DNA of 16,802 bases, taken from assembly GCA_025800305.1 (NCBI GenBank), contig JAOXRY010000432.1, forward strand, positions 1 through 16,802. Direction: 5' to 3'. Below are positions 1 to 6,272 of the stretch, one piece after another; within the stretch, counting starts at the first letter, position 1, and every line of letters begins with the position of its first letter. A program made the position numbers and the translations under genes. Source of the stretch: Campylobacterales bacterium (GTDB lineage: Bacteria > Campylobacterota > Campylobacteria > Campylobacterales > SZUA-545). The notes under the pieces are model-generated. The model was given only the letters and a program-made list of their open reading frames with translations. It was not told the DNA's origin and ran no database searches.

Positions 1-560
1 ATGCTGGGAATACAGATCTTAATCCAGAAAGTAGTAAAGGATATGAGGTCTCTTTAAAGAAAAACTCATCATCTCTGACATACTTTAATAACCAAATAAA
101 TGATGAGATTATCTATTCTGGTGGAAAATATGCAAATGGAACGGGGGAGTCAAACTACAAAGGTTATGAACTAGGGACATCTTATAAGATTGATTCTTTA
201 GATACTATTTTCTCTTTTCATCATATTGACTTAAAAGCAACAGATGATAAAGGAGAGAAACTAGCAAAAAGAGCTGATACTACAACAACTTTCAATATTG
301 ACACTTATAAAGGAAAACTTCATGTTAACTTTAATGGTCAATACATTGGGGATCGTGTTGAATACAGTTATGGCACATACAATGTAAGTAGTAAAACTGG
401 AAACTATGGAGTTTTTAATAGTGCAATTAACTACAATGTTACTAAGGATTTTCAAGGTTACATAAAACTAGACAACATAGGAGATAAGAAATATCAAGTT
501 GTTGACGGTTATGGTACAGCTAAGAGATCTTATTACTTAGGACTGAAGGCTAATTTTTGA
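1..560 (+). CDS. TonB-dependent outer-membrane receptor, BtuB-like, C-terminal part (5' end outside window)
   Basis: The open frame enters at base 3 and runs 185 codons to TGA at 558-560; the plug domain and most of the barrel lie upstream of the window. The translation shows alternating polar and aromatic beta-strand segments. It ends with the barrel-closing stretch LDNIGDKKYQVVDGYG followed by RSYYLGLKANF, with the terminal Phe typical of beta-barrel proteins recognised by BamA. This tail resembles BtuB (cobalamin) and related TonB-dependent receptors, which import cobalamin, siderophores or haem using the TonB-ExbBD complex. The substrate cannot be read from this fragment. The stop codon overlaps the TTG start of the next gene, a membrane protein, so the two probably work together. 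Family is confident; the ligand is inference. Confidence 0.85.
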   Translation, partial: AGNTDLNPESSKGYEVSLKKNSSSLTYFNNQINDEIIYSGGKYANGTGESNYKGYELGTSYKIDSLDTIFSFHHIDLKATDDKGEKLAKRADTTTTFNIDTYKGKLHVNFNGQYIGDRVEYSYGTYNVSSKTGNYGVFNSAINYNVTKDFQGYIKLDNIGDKKYQVVDGYGTAKRSYYLGLKANF

Positions 561-1114
561 GAATTGTTCCAAAACAATACTTATGGTACAAAGGTTTGAA
601 CTCAACCTTTACAGGGCTCTCTATTGGAGCCTTGTTTACTATCTATTCTCCACTAGAACCAAGTATATTCTCAATAGGAGGTATAGCTTTAGCCGTTATG
701 ATGTTGATAGTTGCACATTTTTATAATGTACTTTTACAAATTAAGCAGTTTTTCTATATTTCACTATTTGTTGAAGTGGTTATGTTATTTCTAGTAATAG
801 GCTTTATTATAAGTCCTTACACCTATCAAACAGCCTTACTTGTCTATATAGGCTATCAATTGACATTCTCTTTTGGAAGCTATCTTGTAAGAGCAGAAAC
901 ACTTTTTACAAAAAGAAGAAAACTTCTTACCTTAATAGATTCAAGTAAACAGTTAGGCTATCTTATTGGTATGGTGGCTTCATGGCTTTTTTACAAAACT
1001 ACAGGATATTATGGAGTAGATGAAAAATCACAAGCTGTTTTGATTCTTCACTATTTCTTATTTTTTGTGGAGTTAGGAATTATCTACTTTTTATTAAGAA
1101 GCTTTAAAAAGTAG
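557..1114 (+). CDS. Six-helix integral membrane protein coupled to the TonB receptor
   Basis: A 185-residue hydrophobic protein of no family I can name with certainty. About six membrane segments are visible, near residues 15-30, 35-56, 66-86, 92-110, 133-147 and 160-180. The loop KRRKLLTLIDSSKQLGYLIG (119-138) resembles the cytoplasmic loops of major facilitator transporters, so it may be a half-size MFS-like protein, but this is weak. The start is chosen as TTG at 557, which overlaps the receptor stop (TTGA) and has GAAGG eight bases upstream (545-549). The next in-frame Met is residue 48, inside a helix, so TTG is the better start. Translational coupling to a TonB receptor suggests a role in moving or sensing the imported ligand across the inner membrane; this is inference. 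Confidence 0.75.
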   Translation: MRIVPKQYLWYKGLNSTFTGLSIGALFTIYSPLEPSIFSIGGIALAVMMLIVAHFYNVLLQIKQFFYISLFVEVVMLFLVIGFIISPYTYQTALLVYIGYQLTFSFGSYLVRAETLFTKRRKLLTLIDSSKQLGYLIGMVASWLFYKTTGYYGVDEKSQAVLILHYFLFFVELGIIYFLLRSFKK

Positions 1115-1198
1115 TTTTTTCTTTATTATCTCCTCTCATTAATTTTCTGTTTACAATCCATAGTTAGACTAAACATACCGTTTTTAAAAGGATTTCCA

Positions 1199-1621
1199 AT
1201 GAAAAAAGTTTTATTAATTTTTACACTATTTACAGTAACACTACTGGCAGAAAATCATATGACAGTTTATAAATCAAAGTATTGCGGTTGCTGCGGTAAG
1301 TGGGTAGAACATATGGAGAAAAATGGGTATAAAGTTAAAACTATTATTCGTGAAGACATGACAAGTGTAAAACAAGAACTTGGAGTTCCTATGAATCTTC
1401 AATCTTGCCATACTGCTATTGTAAATGGTTATCTAGTTGAAGGTCATGTTCCAGCTGATGTTGTTGATAAAATGTTAAAAGAAAAACCAAAAATCAAAGG
1501 TATCGCATCTCCTGGTATGCCAATGGGAAGCCCAGGAATGGAGCAAGAAAATATGAAAGATCCAAATCCTATCTATGCTTTTGATAAAAGTAAAAAACCT
1601 TACTTATTTGCAAAAAGATAA
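1199..1621 (+). CDS. DUF411 periplasmic metal-binding protein
   Basis: A 140-residue secreted protein with an N-terminal signal peptide (KK then a hydrophobic stretch, cleavage near residues 17-18, LLAE). The mature part carries the DUF411 signature: cysteine cluster KYCGCCGK (C29, C31, C32), SCHTA (C70, H71) and EGHVP (H83). DUF411 proteins are commonly found in copper or other metal resistance loci, and this Cys/His set fits soft-metal binding. A Met-rich tail, PGMPMGSPGMEQENM (106-119), could be a further copper site. The start has AAAAGGA about ten bases upstream (near 1187). The stop overlaps the next start as TAATG, so the downstream cytochrome c is in the same operon. The metal is inferred, not shown. 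Confidence 0.85.
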   Translation: MKKVLLIFTLFTVTLLAENHMTVYKSKYCGCCGKWVEHMEKNGYKVKTIIREDMTSVKQELGVPMNLQSCHTAIVNGYLVEGHVPADVVDKMLKEKPKIKGIASPGMPMGSPGMEQENMKDPNPIYAFDKSKKPYLFAKR

Positions 1622-2040
1622 TGAAATATCTCTTTCTTTTTCTTCCTTTTTTTCTTGTAGGTTGTTTCCCACAATCCCAAGAAAGATGGTATGAGAAAGA
1701 GAGAATTTCAAAAGGAAAAACTCTCTATAACCAATACTGTATAAGCTGTCATAACAAAAATGCTGCAGGAACAAAAGATTGGAAAAAAACAGACAAAGAT
1801 GGTTTCCTCCCTCCACCACCTCTTAACGGTACTGCCCACACATGGCACCATGACGCAGATCTCCTTTTTAAAATAATGGATGAAGGTGGAGCTCTTTATA
1901 ATGGGAAAATGCCACCGTTTAAAGATGTTCTTACAAAAGAAGATAAGTTAAATATTTTGGCATATATTCAGAACTTTTGGAAAAATGAAACTTATGAGAT
2001 CTGGATAGAGGAAATTCAAAAAGGCAGAGAGGTTAAGTAA
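1621..2040 (+). CDS. Lipoprotein c-type cytochrome
   Basis: A 139-residue exported monohaem cytochrome c. Residues 1-15 form a lipoprotein signal peptide ending in the lipobox LVGC (C15), so the protein should be tethered by lipid, facing the periplasm. The haem-attachment motif CISCH lies at 40-44, and the likely axial Met is M97 in GKMPPF. The length and C-terminal helix LNILAYIQNFW are normal for a class I cytochrome c. Its ATG shares an A with the stop of the DUF411 gene (TAATG), which implies translational coupling and a shared task, perhaps redox-linked copper handling. The last eight bases overlap the end of the convergent toxin gene. Family is certain from the motifs; the electron donor and acceptor are unknown. 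Confidence 0.9.
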   Translation: MKYLFLFLPFFLVGCFPQSQERWYEKERISKGKTLYNQYCISCHNKNAAGTKDWKKTDKDGFLPPPPLNGTAHTWHHDADLLFKIMDEGGALYNGKMPPFKDVLTKEDKLNILAYIQNFWKNETYEIWIEEIQKGREVK

Positions 2041-2347
2041 TTAGTCTTTTAAAAAGCAAATCTTCTAAGTTTCTACTAGAGTCTACAATCATTAGAATAG
2101 AGATCTTATTTTCAGCTATTTTATAAATCATTCGCCATCTTTTAAAAATCAACTCTCGATACTTAACAATCCCAAGGTCTTGAAGTTCTGGAACAAATCT
2201 TCCCTTTTCAGGAGAGCTAATTAAATCATTACCAAAATCTTTAATCTGTTGAAAAATACTTTTAGCATTTTCCAAACTATCCAGCTTGATATATTCAACT
2301 ATATCAATGAGATCTGATTTAGCACTTTGTGTCCAAACCACTTTCAT
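2033..2347 (-). CDS. ParE/RelE-family toxin
   Basis: A 104-residue protein of the ParE/RelE fold. It begins MKVVWTQSAKSDLIDIVEYI, the usual first strand and helix, and shows the core block YRELIFKRWRMIYKI (63-77) followed by ISILMIVDSSRNLEDLL. The Arg and Tyr residues at R64, R72, Y75 and R92 lie where members of this superfamily keep conserved basic residues. Relatives either inhibit gyrase (ParE) or cleave ribosome-bound mRNA (RelE); the sequence does not decide between them. It lies one base after the antitoxin stop, so the two are translated together. Its 3' end overlaps the convergent cytochrome c gene by eight bases. The full-length frame suggests an intact module. Confidence 0.9.
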   Translation of the reverse strand: MKVVWTQSAKSDLIDIVEYIKLDSLENAKSIFQQIKDFGNDLISSPEKGRFVPELQDLGIVKYRELIFKRWRMIYKIAENKISILMIVDSSRNLEDLLFKRLIT

Positions 2348-2348
2348 A

Positions 2349-2618
2349 TTAAAAAAGCTTCTTCTCTAACTCTTCAAACATTTCACTATGTTCTTGAACT
2401 TTTCCCTCTTCAATCTCTTTCTCACTATGAATAATAAGCTTTAAAAGATTTAAAGAGTTTTGCAAATTCTCATAACTTTTAATATCCTGAACAACTGCCT
2501 TTGCCTCACCATTTTGTGTAATAATTACAGATCTTTGATTTTCATTTACCCTATTTATAACTTCTGCTGTTTTGGATTTTAGATAACTTATTGGCTTAAT
2601 ATCTTCACTAAGATTCAT
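2349..2618 (-). CDS. Phd/YefM-family antitoxin
   Basis: An 89-residue antitoxin. The N-terminal half has the Phd/YefM DNA-binding pattern: ISYLKSKTAEVINRVNENQR, then VIITQNGEAKAVVQDIKSYENL (strand-turn-strand with the conserved NGEAKAV). The acidic, helical C-terminal half (IHSEKEIEEGKVQEHSEMFEELEKKLF) would wrap and neutralise the toxin encoded directly downstream. Such proteins bind their own promoter as the toxin-antitoxin complex. The start ATG has AAAGGA nine to ten bases upstream, and that site sits inside the small inverted repeat at 2623-2636. Antitoxin-first order and one-base spacing are standard for type II modules. Confidence 0.9.
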   Translation of the reverse strand: MNLSEDIKPISYLKSKTAEVINRVNENQRSVIITQNGEAKAVVQDIKSYENLQNSLNLLKLIIHSEKEIEEGKVQEHSEMFEELEKKLF

Positions 2619-2622
2619 ATTT

Positions 2623-2659
2623 AATCCTTTTGGATTTTCATATATTGTACTAAATTTAG
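2623..2659 (-). promoter_or_regulatory. Operator/promoter candidates of the toxin-antitoxin operon
   Basis: Two perfect palindromic elements lie just upstream of the antitoxin start. One is AATCC-TTTT-GGATT at 2623-2636, which contains the antitoxin ribosome-binding site. The other is the ten-base palindrome CTAAATTTAG at 2650-2659. Between and beside them the - strand reads TACAATATATG, a plausible -10 region. Type II modules usually autoregulate by binding such repeats, so these are likely operator half-sites; binding itself is inference. Confidence 0.45.
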
Positions 2660-2675
2660 ATTGAATTTGGAACCA

Positions 2676-3353
2676 TTACTTCAATAAACTTTTCAATTTT
2701 TCCTTATCTAAAAACATCCCTTTTCCATTAATAGAATCAATCTTATATTGATTCTTAGGAGATACTTGCTCCAACACCTTCTCAAAATGATTCTCTGTCT
2801 TATCAAACAATCTTTTATACCTATAAACAAAATGGGTATTACTATCAGACTTTTCCAAACAAGCTTTTAACTTAGGTATTAAATACTCTTTTGTTGTCTC
2901 TTCCAAAATCTGATAATAAAGCTTTTTTGACATATCCCTATAATTTATTGCTGTGTTATTAGGATTGAGAGCAAAAGGAAAAATATCCAGTGTTATAAAA
3001 CCGTTTTTATAAAAGTAGTCATACATCATATTTTTCTGTTCTACTGTTGTTTTTGGTCTAACAAGGTTTTCATCATCTTTTAAAAAAACTTCTAGATCTT
3101 TAAAGTAAAAAAATACACTTGGAGCAGTATGAGGATTATAAAGATATCTCTGGATATCCCCATAAAAAGGAGCTTCAGAAATCATAATAACTTTTAGTTT
3201 ATCTATTTTTTGAAACTGTTTATTCCATAATTTTTCTATATTTAGAAAAGCATTTTTTAAATAGGTTTCATCGTTTTTAAAATAATTTAATTTATCTTGT
3301 TCTTTATAGAGCTTTTTTAATTTTTTTGATATTGGATTCCAATCGATTATCAT
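2676..3353 (-). CDS. Hypothetical protein, possible distant uracil-DNA-glycosylase-like fold
   Basis: A 225-residue soluble, Lys-rich protein that I do not recognise. Two segments stand out: KVIMISEAPFYGDIQRYLYN (54-73) and GFITLDIFPFALNPNNTAIN (118-137). A hydrophobic strand ending in a small-residue turn, followed later by a second strand and a Pro/Asn-rich turn, recalls the spacing of motifs in the uracil-DNA-glycosylase superfamily. Key residues are not clearly conserved, so this is only a hint. There is no signal peptide or membrane segment. The ATG at 3353 has no clear ribosome-binding site; the - strand TAAAAT at 3390-3385 could be its -10. Its place beside a toxin-antitoxin pair and a repeat island suggests accessory, possibly acquired, DNA. 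Confidence 0.65.
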   Translation of the reverse strand: MIIDWNPISKKLKKLYKEQDKLNYFKNDETYLKNAFLNIEKLWNKQFQKIDKLKVIMISEAPFYGDIQRYLYNPHTAPSVFFYFKDLEVFLKDDENLVRPKTTVEQKNMMYDYFYKNGFITLDIFPFALNPNNTAINYRDMSKKLYYQILEETTKEYLIPKLKACLEKSDSNTHFVYRYKRLFDKTENHFEKVLEQVSPKNQYKIDSINGKGMFLDKEKLKSLLK

Positions 3354-3478
3354 AATATTTGCTTTTGAATTTTTTTATTAAGGAATTTTACTGCTTTTTG
3401 CTTTTTGAGATCTGATTACAGATCTAACCTTTATTTTTTATCCCTTTCATTTTTTTAGAAAAAACGAAACAAAAAATC

Positions 3479-3612
3479 GTGGGGTTAATCGTTCCTATTC
3501 TTTTCGTTCCACCGTTACGAAACAAAGAAGTTGTGAACTCGCTCCGCTCAAACAGCACAACTTCTGATTTTGTTTCTCCACAATTCCACTCAAAGGGAAC
3601 TCATGACCCCAC
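3479..3612. repeat. Nested imperfect inverted repeat (about 134 bases)
   Basis: The segment folds on itself in four blocks. GTGGGGT (3479-3485) pairs with ACCCCAC (3606-3612). GTTCC (3491-3495) pairs with GGAAC (3596-3600). GAAACAAA (3519-3526) pairs with TTTGTTTC (3569-3576). GAAGTTGTG (3527-3535) pairs with CACAACTTC (3556-3564), with TGAT as a four-base bulge. The loop 3536-3555 holds CTCGCTCCGCTC. By hand count 3481-3840 is about 40% G+C, well above the flanking sequence. The rest of the gene-free stretch from 3354 shows only A/T runs and the pair of AGATCT sites at 3408 and 3420. It resembles a mobile or dispersed intergenic repeat or a structured RNA; which one cannot be told from one copy. 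Confidence 0.7.
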
Positions 3613-3827
3613 ACCCCAAAGATAGCAAAGGAGAAATTCATAAAATTGAAACTTCTTCAAATTGGTATTCAGTTGAGAGTGGTATAAATATTTGTACGAT
3701 CGCTAGAGGTCAAGATACGATCAGTGCGGTTTTCTTTTTGTCCCGTCAGGGCTTTTTCTTTGCTTGGCATAAAGAAAAAGGGGTGACATTTGGGCGGACT
3801 TTCCTAAAGTCGCGATCTAATAAATAG
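3603..3827 (+). CDS. Doubtful small ORF in the repeat island
   Basis: A 74-codon frame from ATG at 3603 to TAG at 3825-3827. AGGGA lies about six bases upstream of the ATG, which makes this the best start; a longer frame from TTG at 3570 begins inside the inverted-repeat stem and is less likely. The product (MTPHPKDSKGEIHKIE, then a run containing INICTIARGQDTISAVFFL and a basic end KSRSNK) has no domain I recognise. Part of its 3' half is dictated by the hairpin at 3752-3780, so the reading frame may be fortuitous. The G+C content is higher than that of nearby genes. It could be a real small protein carried by a repeat element or simply an open stretch; I lean to the second. Confidence 0.3.
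   Translation: MTPHPKDSKGEIHKIETSSNWYSVESGINICTIARGQDTISAVFFLSRQGFFFAWHKEKGVTFGRTFLKSRSNK
3752..3811. repeat. Two hairpins at the 3' side of the island
   Basis: CTTTTTCTTT (3752-3761) and AAAGAAAAAG (3771-3780) form a perfect ten-base stem around a nine-base loop GCTTGGCAT. Downstream, GACTTT (3797-3802) and AAAGTC (3806-3811) form a six-base stem with a three-base loop. Neither is followed by a T run on either strand, so they are not obvious intrinsic terminators. Together with the repeat at 3479-3612 they look like parts of one structured element. Confidence 0.6.
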
Positions 3828-3844
3828 TAAACCTATTTAAAAAA

Positions 3845-4270
3845 TCATTTATCATTAGGAGAATCAATATAAATTTGATAAGAATAAGCTGTTTTCAAAC
3901 CTACTATTATTATCCACCATATATACCAACCAGTCCATAATAAACTTATAAGTTCTTTAAAATCAAATCCTGACAACAAATAGATTGTAAATAGAAGGAA
4001 TATACTTACAAAAATATTTGCTTCATACACAAGTTTTTTTTTGAAAACTTTTTCATATGCTTGATTTAAAGTAACCCTAGTATTAACTTTAATAAATTTT
4101 GAAAAAATATATATCATCATATAAAAAGGTAAAATAAATAATATAAAATACAAATTTCCGATAACCAATCCAACTGTTATCTGTAAGTCAAAAGAAATAA
4201 TTGAAATTAGTACAAGAGAAAAAAAAGATATTGGTAATATCTGGTCATGTACCTTTGTTTTAATTTTCAT
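3845..4270 (-). CDS. Hypothetical four-helix membrane protein
   Basis: A 141-residue protein with about four hydrophobic segments: ILPISFFSLVLISIISF (near 11-27), VGLVIGNLYFILFILPFYMMIYIF (33-56), EANIFVSIFLLFTIYLLSGF (83-102) and LLWTGWYIWWIIIVGLKTAY (109-128). The loop of about 26 residues between helices 2 and 3 is basic (KFIKVNTRVTLNQAYEKVFKKK), so it probably faces the cytoplasm. No family is recognised. It starts five bases after the ispA stop with only a weak AGAATAA-like ribosome-binding site, so it is probably co-transcribed with ispA. Function unknown. Confidence 0.7.
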   Translation of the reverse strand: MKIKTKVHDQILPISFFSLVLISIISFDLQITVGLVIGNLYFILFILPFYMMIYIFSKFIKVNTRVTLNQAYEKVFKKKLVYEANIFVSIFLLFTIYLLSGFDFKELISLLWTGWYIWWIIIVGLKTAYSYQIYIDSPNDK

Positions 4271-4275
4271 TTATT

Positions 4276-5115
4276 CTAAACTAAATACTTCTTCACAAGC
4301 CCCATCAAATTCTCTCGAAACTTCTCATTAAATCCAGCAAGGTCTGAGTTGATTTCCTCAATGAGTTCATTTTTTCTCCCCACAGCTCCATCAACACCAA
4401 GAAGATTTGTAAAAGTATTTTTATCCTCATCATTCCCCGTAGGTTTCCCAGCTTCCTCTGCTGTCTGTGTAGCATCGATGATGTCATCTTGGATCTGGAA
4501 AAGAAGTCCTAATTTTAATCCTAGATTGAATATTTTTTCTTGAGCTACTAGATCTAATCCTGCGATGATAGCTCCCATTTTTAGACTTCCTGCGATTAGC
4601 ACACCTGTTTTTTTGCTATGTAAAAATTCTAGTTGTTCAATAGTTAAAAGCTCATTTTCAAAATGACAATCAATCGCTTGTCCAAGAACCATTCCTCGGG
4701 TTCCTCCATACTCAGCAAGGGTTTTTACTAGTTTAACAACAACGTCTCCGTTAAGAGGTGCGTTGGCAACTTGGTTAAATGCTTCTGTGTTTAGAGCATC
4801 TCCAACAAGGACAGCTGTTACTTCATCGTATACTTTGTGAAGTGTTGGGTTTCCCCTTCTTAGATCTGAATCGTCCATTACAGGAAGGTCATCGTGAATT
4901 AGGGAGTATGTGTGAAGCATTTCAATTCCTAAAGCTACAGGGTAGCTATTCTCTAAAAGAAGTGGCTCGTAGCTTTCTACAACTGCGAAGACTAGCTTTG
5001 GTCTAAATCTCTTTCCTCCAGCGATTAACATCTTTCCTAACGCCTCTTCGTAATGAGGGTGAAAGCTTTTTGCTTTTGGTAGATTGTCCATAAGATACTG
5101 TTCGAAGTTGTCCAT
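4276..5115 (-). CDS. ispA: Farnesyl diphosphate synthase (short-chain polyprenyl synthase)
   Basis: A 279-residue trans-prenyltransferase that condenses isopentenyl diphosphate with allylic diphosphates to give farnesyl diphosphate, the precursor of undecaprenyl phosphate and quinone side chains. All class signatures are present: GGKRFRP (33-39), first Asp-rich motif HDDLPVMDDSDLRRG (74-88, with the four-residue spacing of bacterial FPP synthases), KT at 169-170, and second Asp-rich motif QIQDDIID (207-214). Y70, five residues before the first motif, is an aromatic chain-length gate as in E. coli IspA. A good start has AGGGA about nine bases upstream, and a -10 TATAAT lies close by (5144-5139 on the - strand). 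As I recall, ispA follows the PDZ-protein gene in Campylobacter too. The exact chain length is inferred. Confidence 0.95.
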   Translation of the reverse strand: MDNFEQYLMDNLPKAKSFHPHYEEALGKMLIAGGKRFRPKLVFAVVESYEPLLLENSYPVALGIEMLHTYSLIHDDLPVMDDSDLRRGNPTLHKVYDEVTAVLVGDALNTEAFNQVANAPLNGDVVVKLVKTLAEYGGTRGMVLGQAIDCHFENELLTIEQLEFLHSKKTGVLIAGSLKMGAIIAGLDLVAQEKIFNLGLKLGLLFQIQDDIIDATQTAEEAGKPTGNDEDKNTFTNLLGVDGAVGRKNELIEEINSDLAGFNEKFRENLMGLVKKYLV

Positions 5116-5138
5116 AAGTTTCCCTAAAAAATGATTGG

Positions 5139-5144
5139 ATTATA
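5139..5144 (-). promoter_or_regulatory. Likely -10 element for ispA
   Basis: The - strand reads TATAAT at 5144-5139, a perfect sigma-70 -10 hexamer 24 bases upstream of the ispA ATG, in an AT-rich gap that separates ispA from the PDZ-protein gene. In this phylum -35 boxes are often absent, and none is clear here. Transcription would start near 5132, leaving a short leader. Confidence 0.5.
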
Positions 5145-5221
5145 TTGCCATAGAATCTGTTAATTTTCCTAAAAAGGTTATACGAAGAAGTTATATATTT
5201 TGTTCTTGACGTTGTCTCTTT

Positions 5222-5242
5222 TTACAAGAGAAGATCTTGTAA
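5222..5242 (-). terminator. Hairpin after the PDZ-protein gene
   Basis: TTACAAGA (5222-5229) and TCTTGTAA (5235-5242) form a perfect eight-base stem with a five-base loop, 22 bases beyond the PDZ-protein stop. There is no U run after it on the - strand (the - strand continues AAAGAGAC), so it is a weak terminator or an mRNA-end stabiliser. One AGATCT copy spans the loop and stem. Confidence 0.45.
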
Positions 5243-5264
5243 GGTTAGGAAGGACTAATAGGAA

Positions 5265-6272
5265 TCACTCCTCTGCTAGTTCTATAAAAAATTGAAATTT
5301 TTCTCTTTCAAATATAAATTTTCCATCTATCTTTTTTGTTTGAGACAATAATCTTGCAACTTCTGCTGGACGAAACACTTCTATATTTTCTACTTGTTTT
5401 AAAGTATCTCCAATTTTCAATCTTTTTTTCTCTGCTAAAGAGCCTTTTTTAATTTTGATAATATTTAAGTTTTCATCAAAGACAAGACCAAATCTTTCTA
5501 AAAATGTCTCATTATCAAAGCTGTCTCCAAGAAGTTTATAAACCTCAATCTCTTTTTCCACAGGTCTACCATTTCTTAAAAATTTCACCTTTAGAAATTC
5601 TCCAGGCTTTGCAAACATAATAATATCTTGTACTTCTAAAGAACTCTCTACCTTTTTCCCATCAATCTCTGTGATAAGATCTCCTGGCTTAAACTCTATA
5701 CCTTTTCTGTAGGGATCCGTTAGATAGACAATTGGCTCTTCAATCTCATCTGCAAATCTTGCCCCGATATCTCCATACATAAAAGGATCAGTTTCAAGAA
5801 AAAATTTGACATACCTTGTTTCTACAAATTTATTCTCTCCAACACCAAGACCTACAGATGAGTAACACTTAATACCAACAACACTTCCCTTTGGTGTTGG
5901 CTCTGTGAAAGTTGCAAAGTTAAAAGCAATCTGCCTTCTTTTTACATTTCCTATTGTATATTTAGATTTTGTAATGACAGCAACTTCATCAGCATTTAAA
6001 AACTTATCTGTTGGTGTTAATTTTATATATTCTAGATCTTTCTTTGTCTCCACCAAAACCATACTCAAAAGTTTATTTCCTCTTACAAACTGAAAATCTT
6101 TCATTTTTCCAGGGTGCTTATTAGTAAAAAGAAGCGCACGATGTTTACTGACACCAATCGCTGGTATTCCATTGACTTTAAACATTGCATTTGAATTTTT
6201 TTGATAACAAGGCTGGAAGTCCAAACCTTGTAAAGAGAGAAGGCAGAAAAGAAAGAGAAAGACTATTTTCAT
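5265..6272 (-). CDS. Periplasmic double-PDZ protein with a degenerate DegP-like protease domain
   Basis: A 335-residue exported protein: signal peptide 1-16 (MKIVFLFLFCLLSLQG), then a region that looks like a trypsin-like domain, then PDZ-like modules near 185-246 (FKPGDLITEIDGKKV) and 258-333 (RLKIGDTLKQVENIEV). In the first part, LLFTNKH (47-53) matches the His motif of DegP/HtrA (TNxHV). KKDLEYIKL (77-85) resembles the DegP Asp motif (SDIALIQI). YGDIGARF (166-173) sits where GNSGG or GDSG should be, with Ile169 in place of the nucleophilic Ser. It is therefore probably a non-catalytic, HtrA-derived binding protein. It begins directly after the ybaB stop. As I recall, the orthologue in Campylobacter jejuni is Cj1643. 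The PDZ call is firm; the pseudoprotease call is inference. Confidence 0.8.
   Translation of the reverse strand: MKIVFLFLFCLLSLQGLDFQPCYQKNSNAMFKVNGIPAIGVSKHRALLFTNKHPGKMKDFQFVRGNKLLSMVLVETKKDLEYIKLTPTDKFLNADEVAVITKSKYTIGNVKRRQIAFNFATFTEPTPKGSVVGIKCYSSVGLGVGENKFVETRYVKFFLETDPFMYGDIGARFADEIEEPIVYLTDPYRKGIEFKPGDLITEIDGKKVESSLEVQDIIMFAKPGEFLKVKFLRNGRPVEKEIEVYKLLGDSFDNETFLERFGLVFDENLNIIKIKKGSLAEKKRLKIGDTLKQVENIEVFRPAEVARLLSQTKKIDGKFIFEREKFQFFIELAEE

Noticed and set aside
261..455. 64-codon frame on the - strand
   Set aside because: It lies entirely inside the TonB-receptor gene, which has a clear beta-barrel translation; the antisense frame is a shadow with no ribosome-binding site.
557..1114. 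Membrane protein as a broken MFS transporter
   Set aside because: No continuing helices in other frames downstream, a proper stop and a well-placed start; it looks complete, although the possibility is not excluded.
1604..1819. 71-codon frame on the - strand across the DUF411/cytochrome junction
   Set aside because: Antisense to the cytochrome c signal peptide and haem motif region; low-complexity translation, no support.
3408..3425. Direct repeat AGATCT-GATTAC-AGATCT as an attachment site or target duplication
   Set aside because: AGATCT is abundant throughout the window, so the pair is not evidence of insertion, and no matching copy was seen at the other side of the island.
3570..3602. 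TTG start at 3570 for the island ORF
   Set aside because: It begins within the inverted-repeat stem and has no ribosome-binding site; ATG at 3603 with AGGGA upstream is better.
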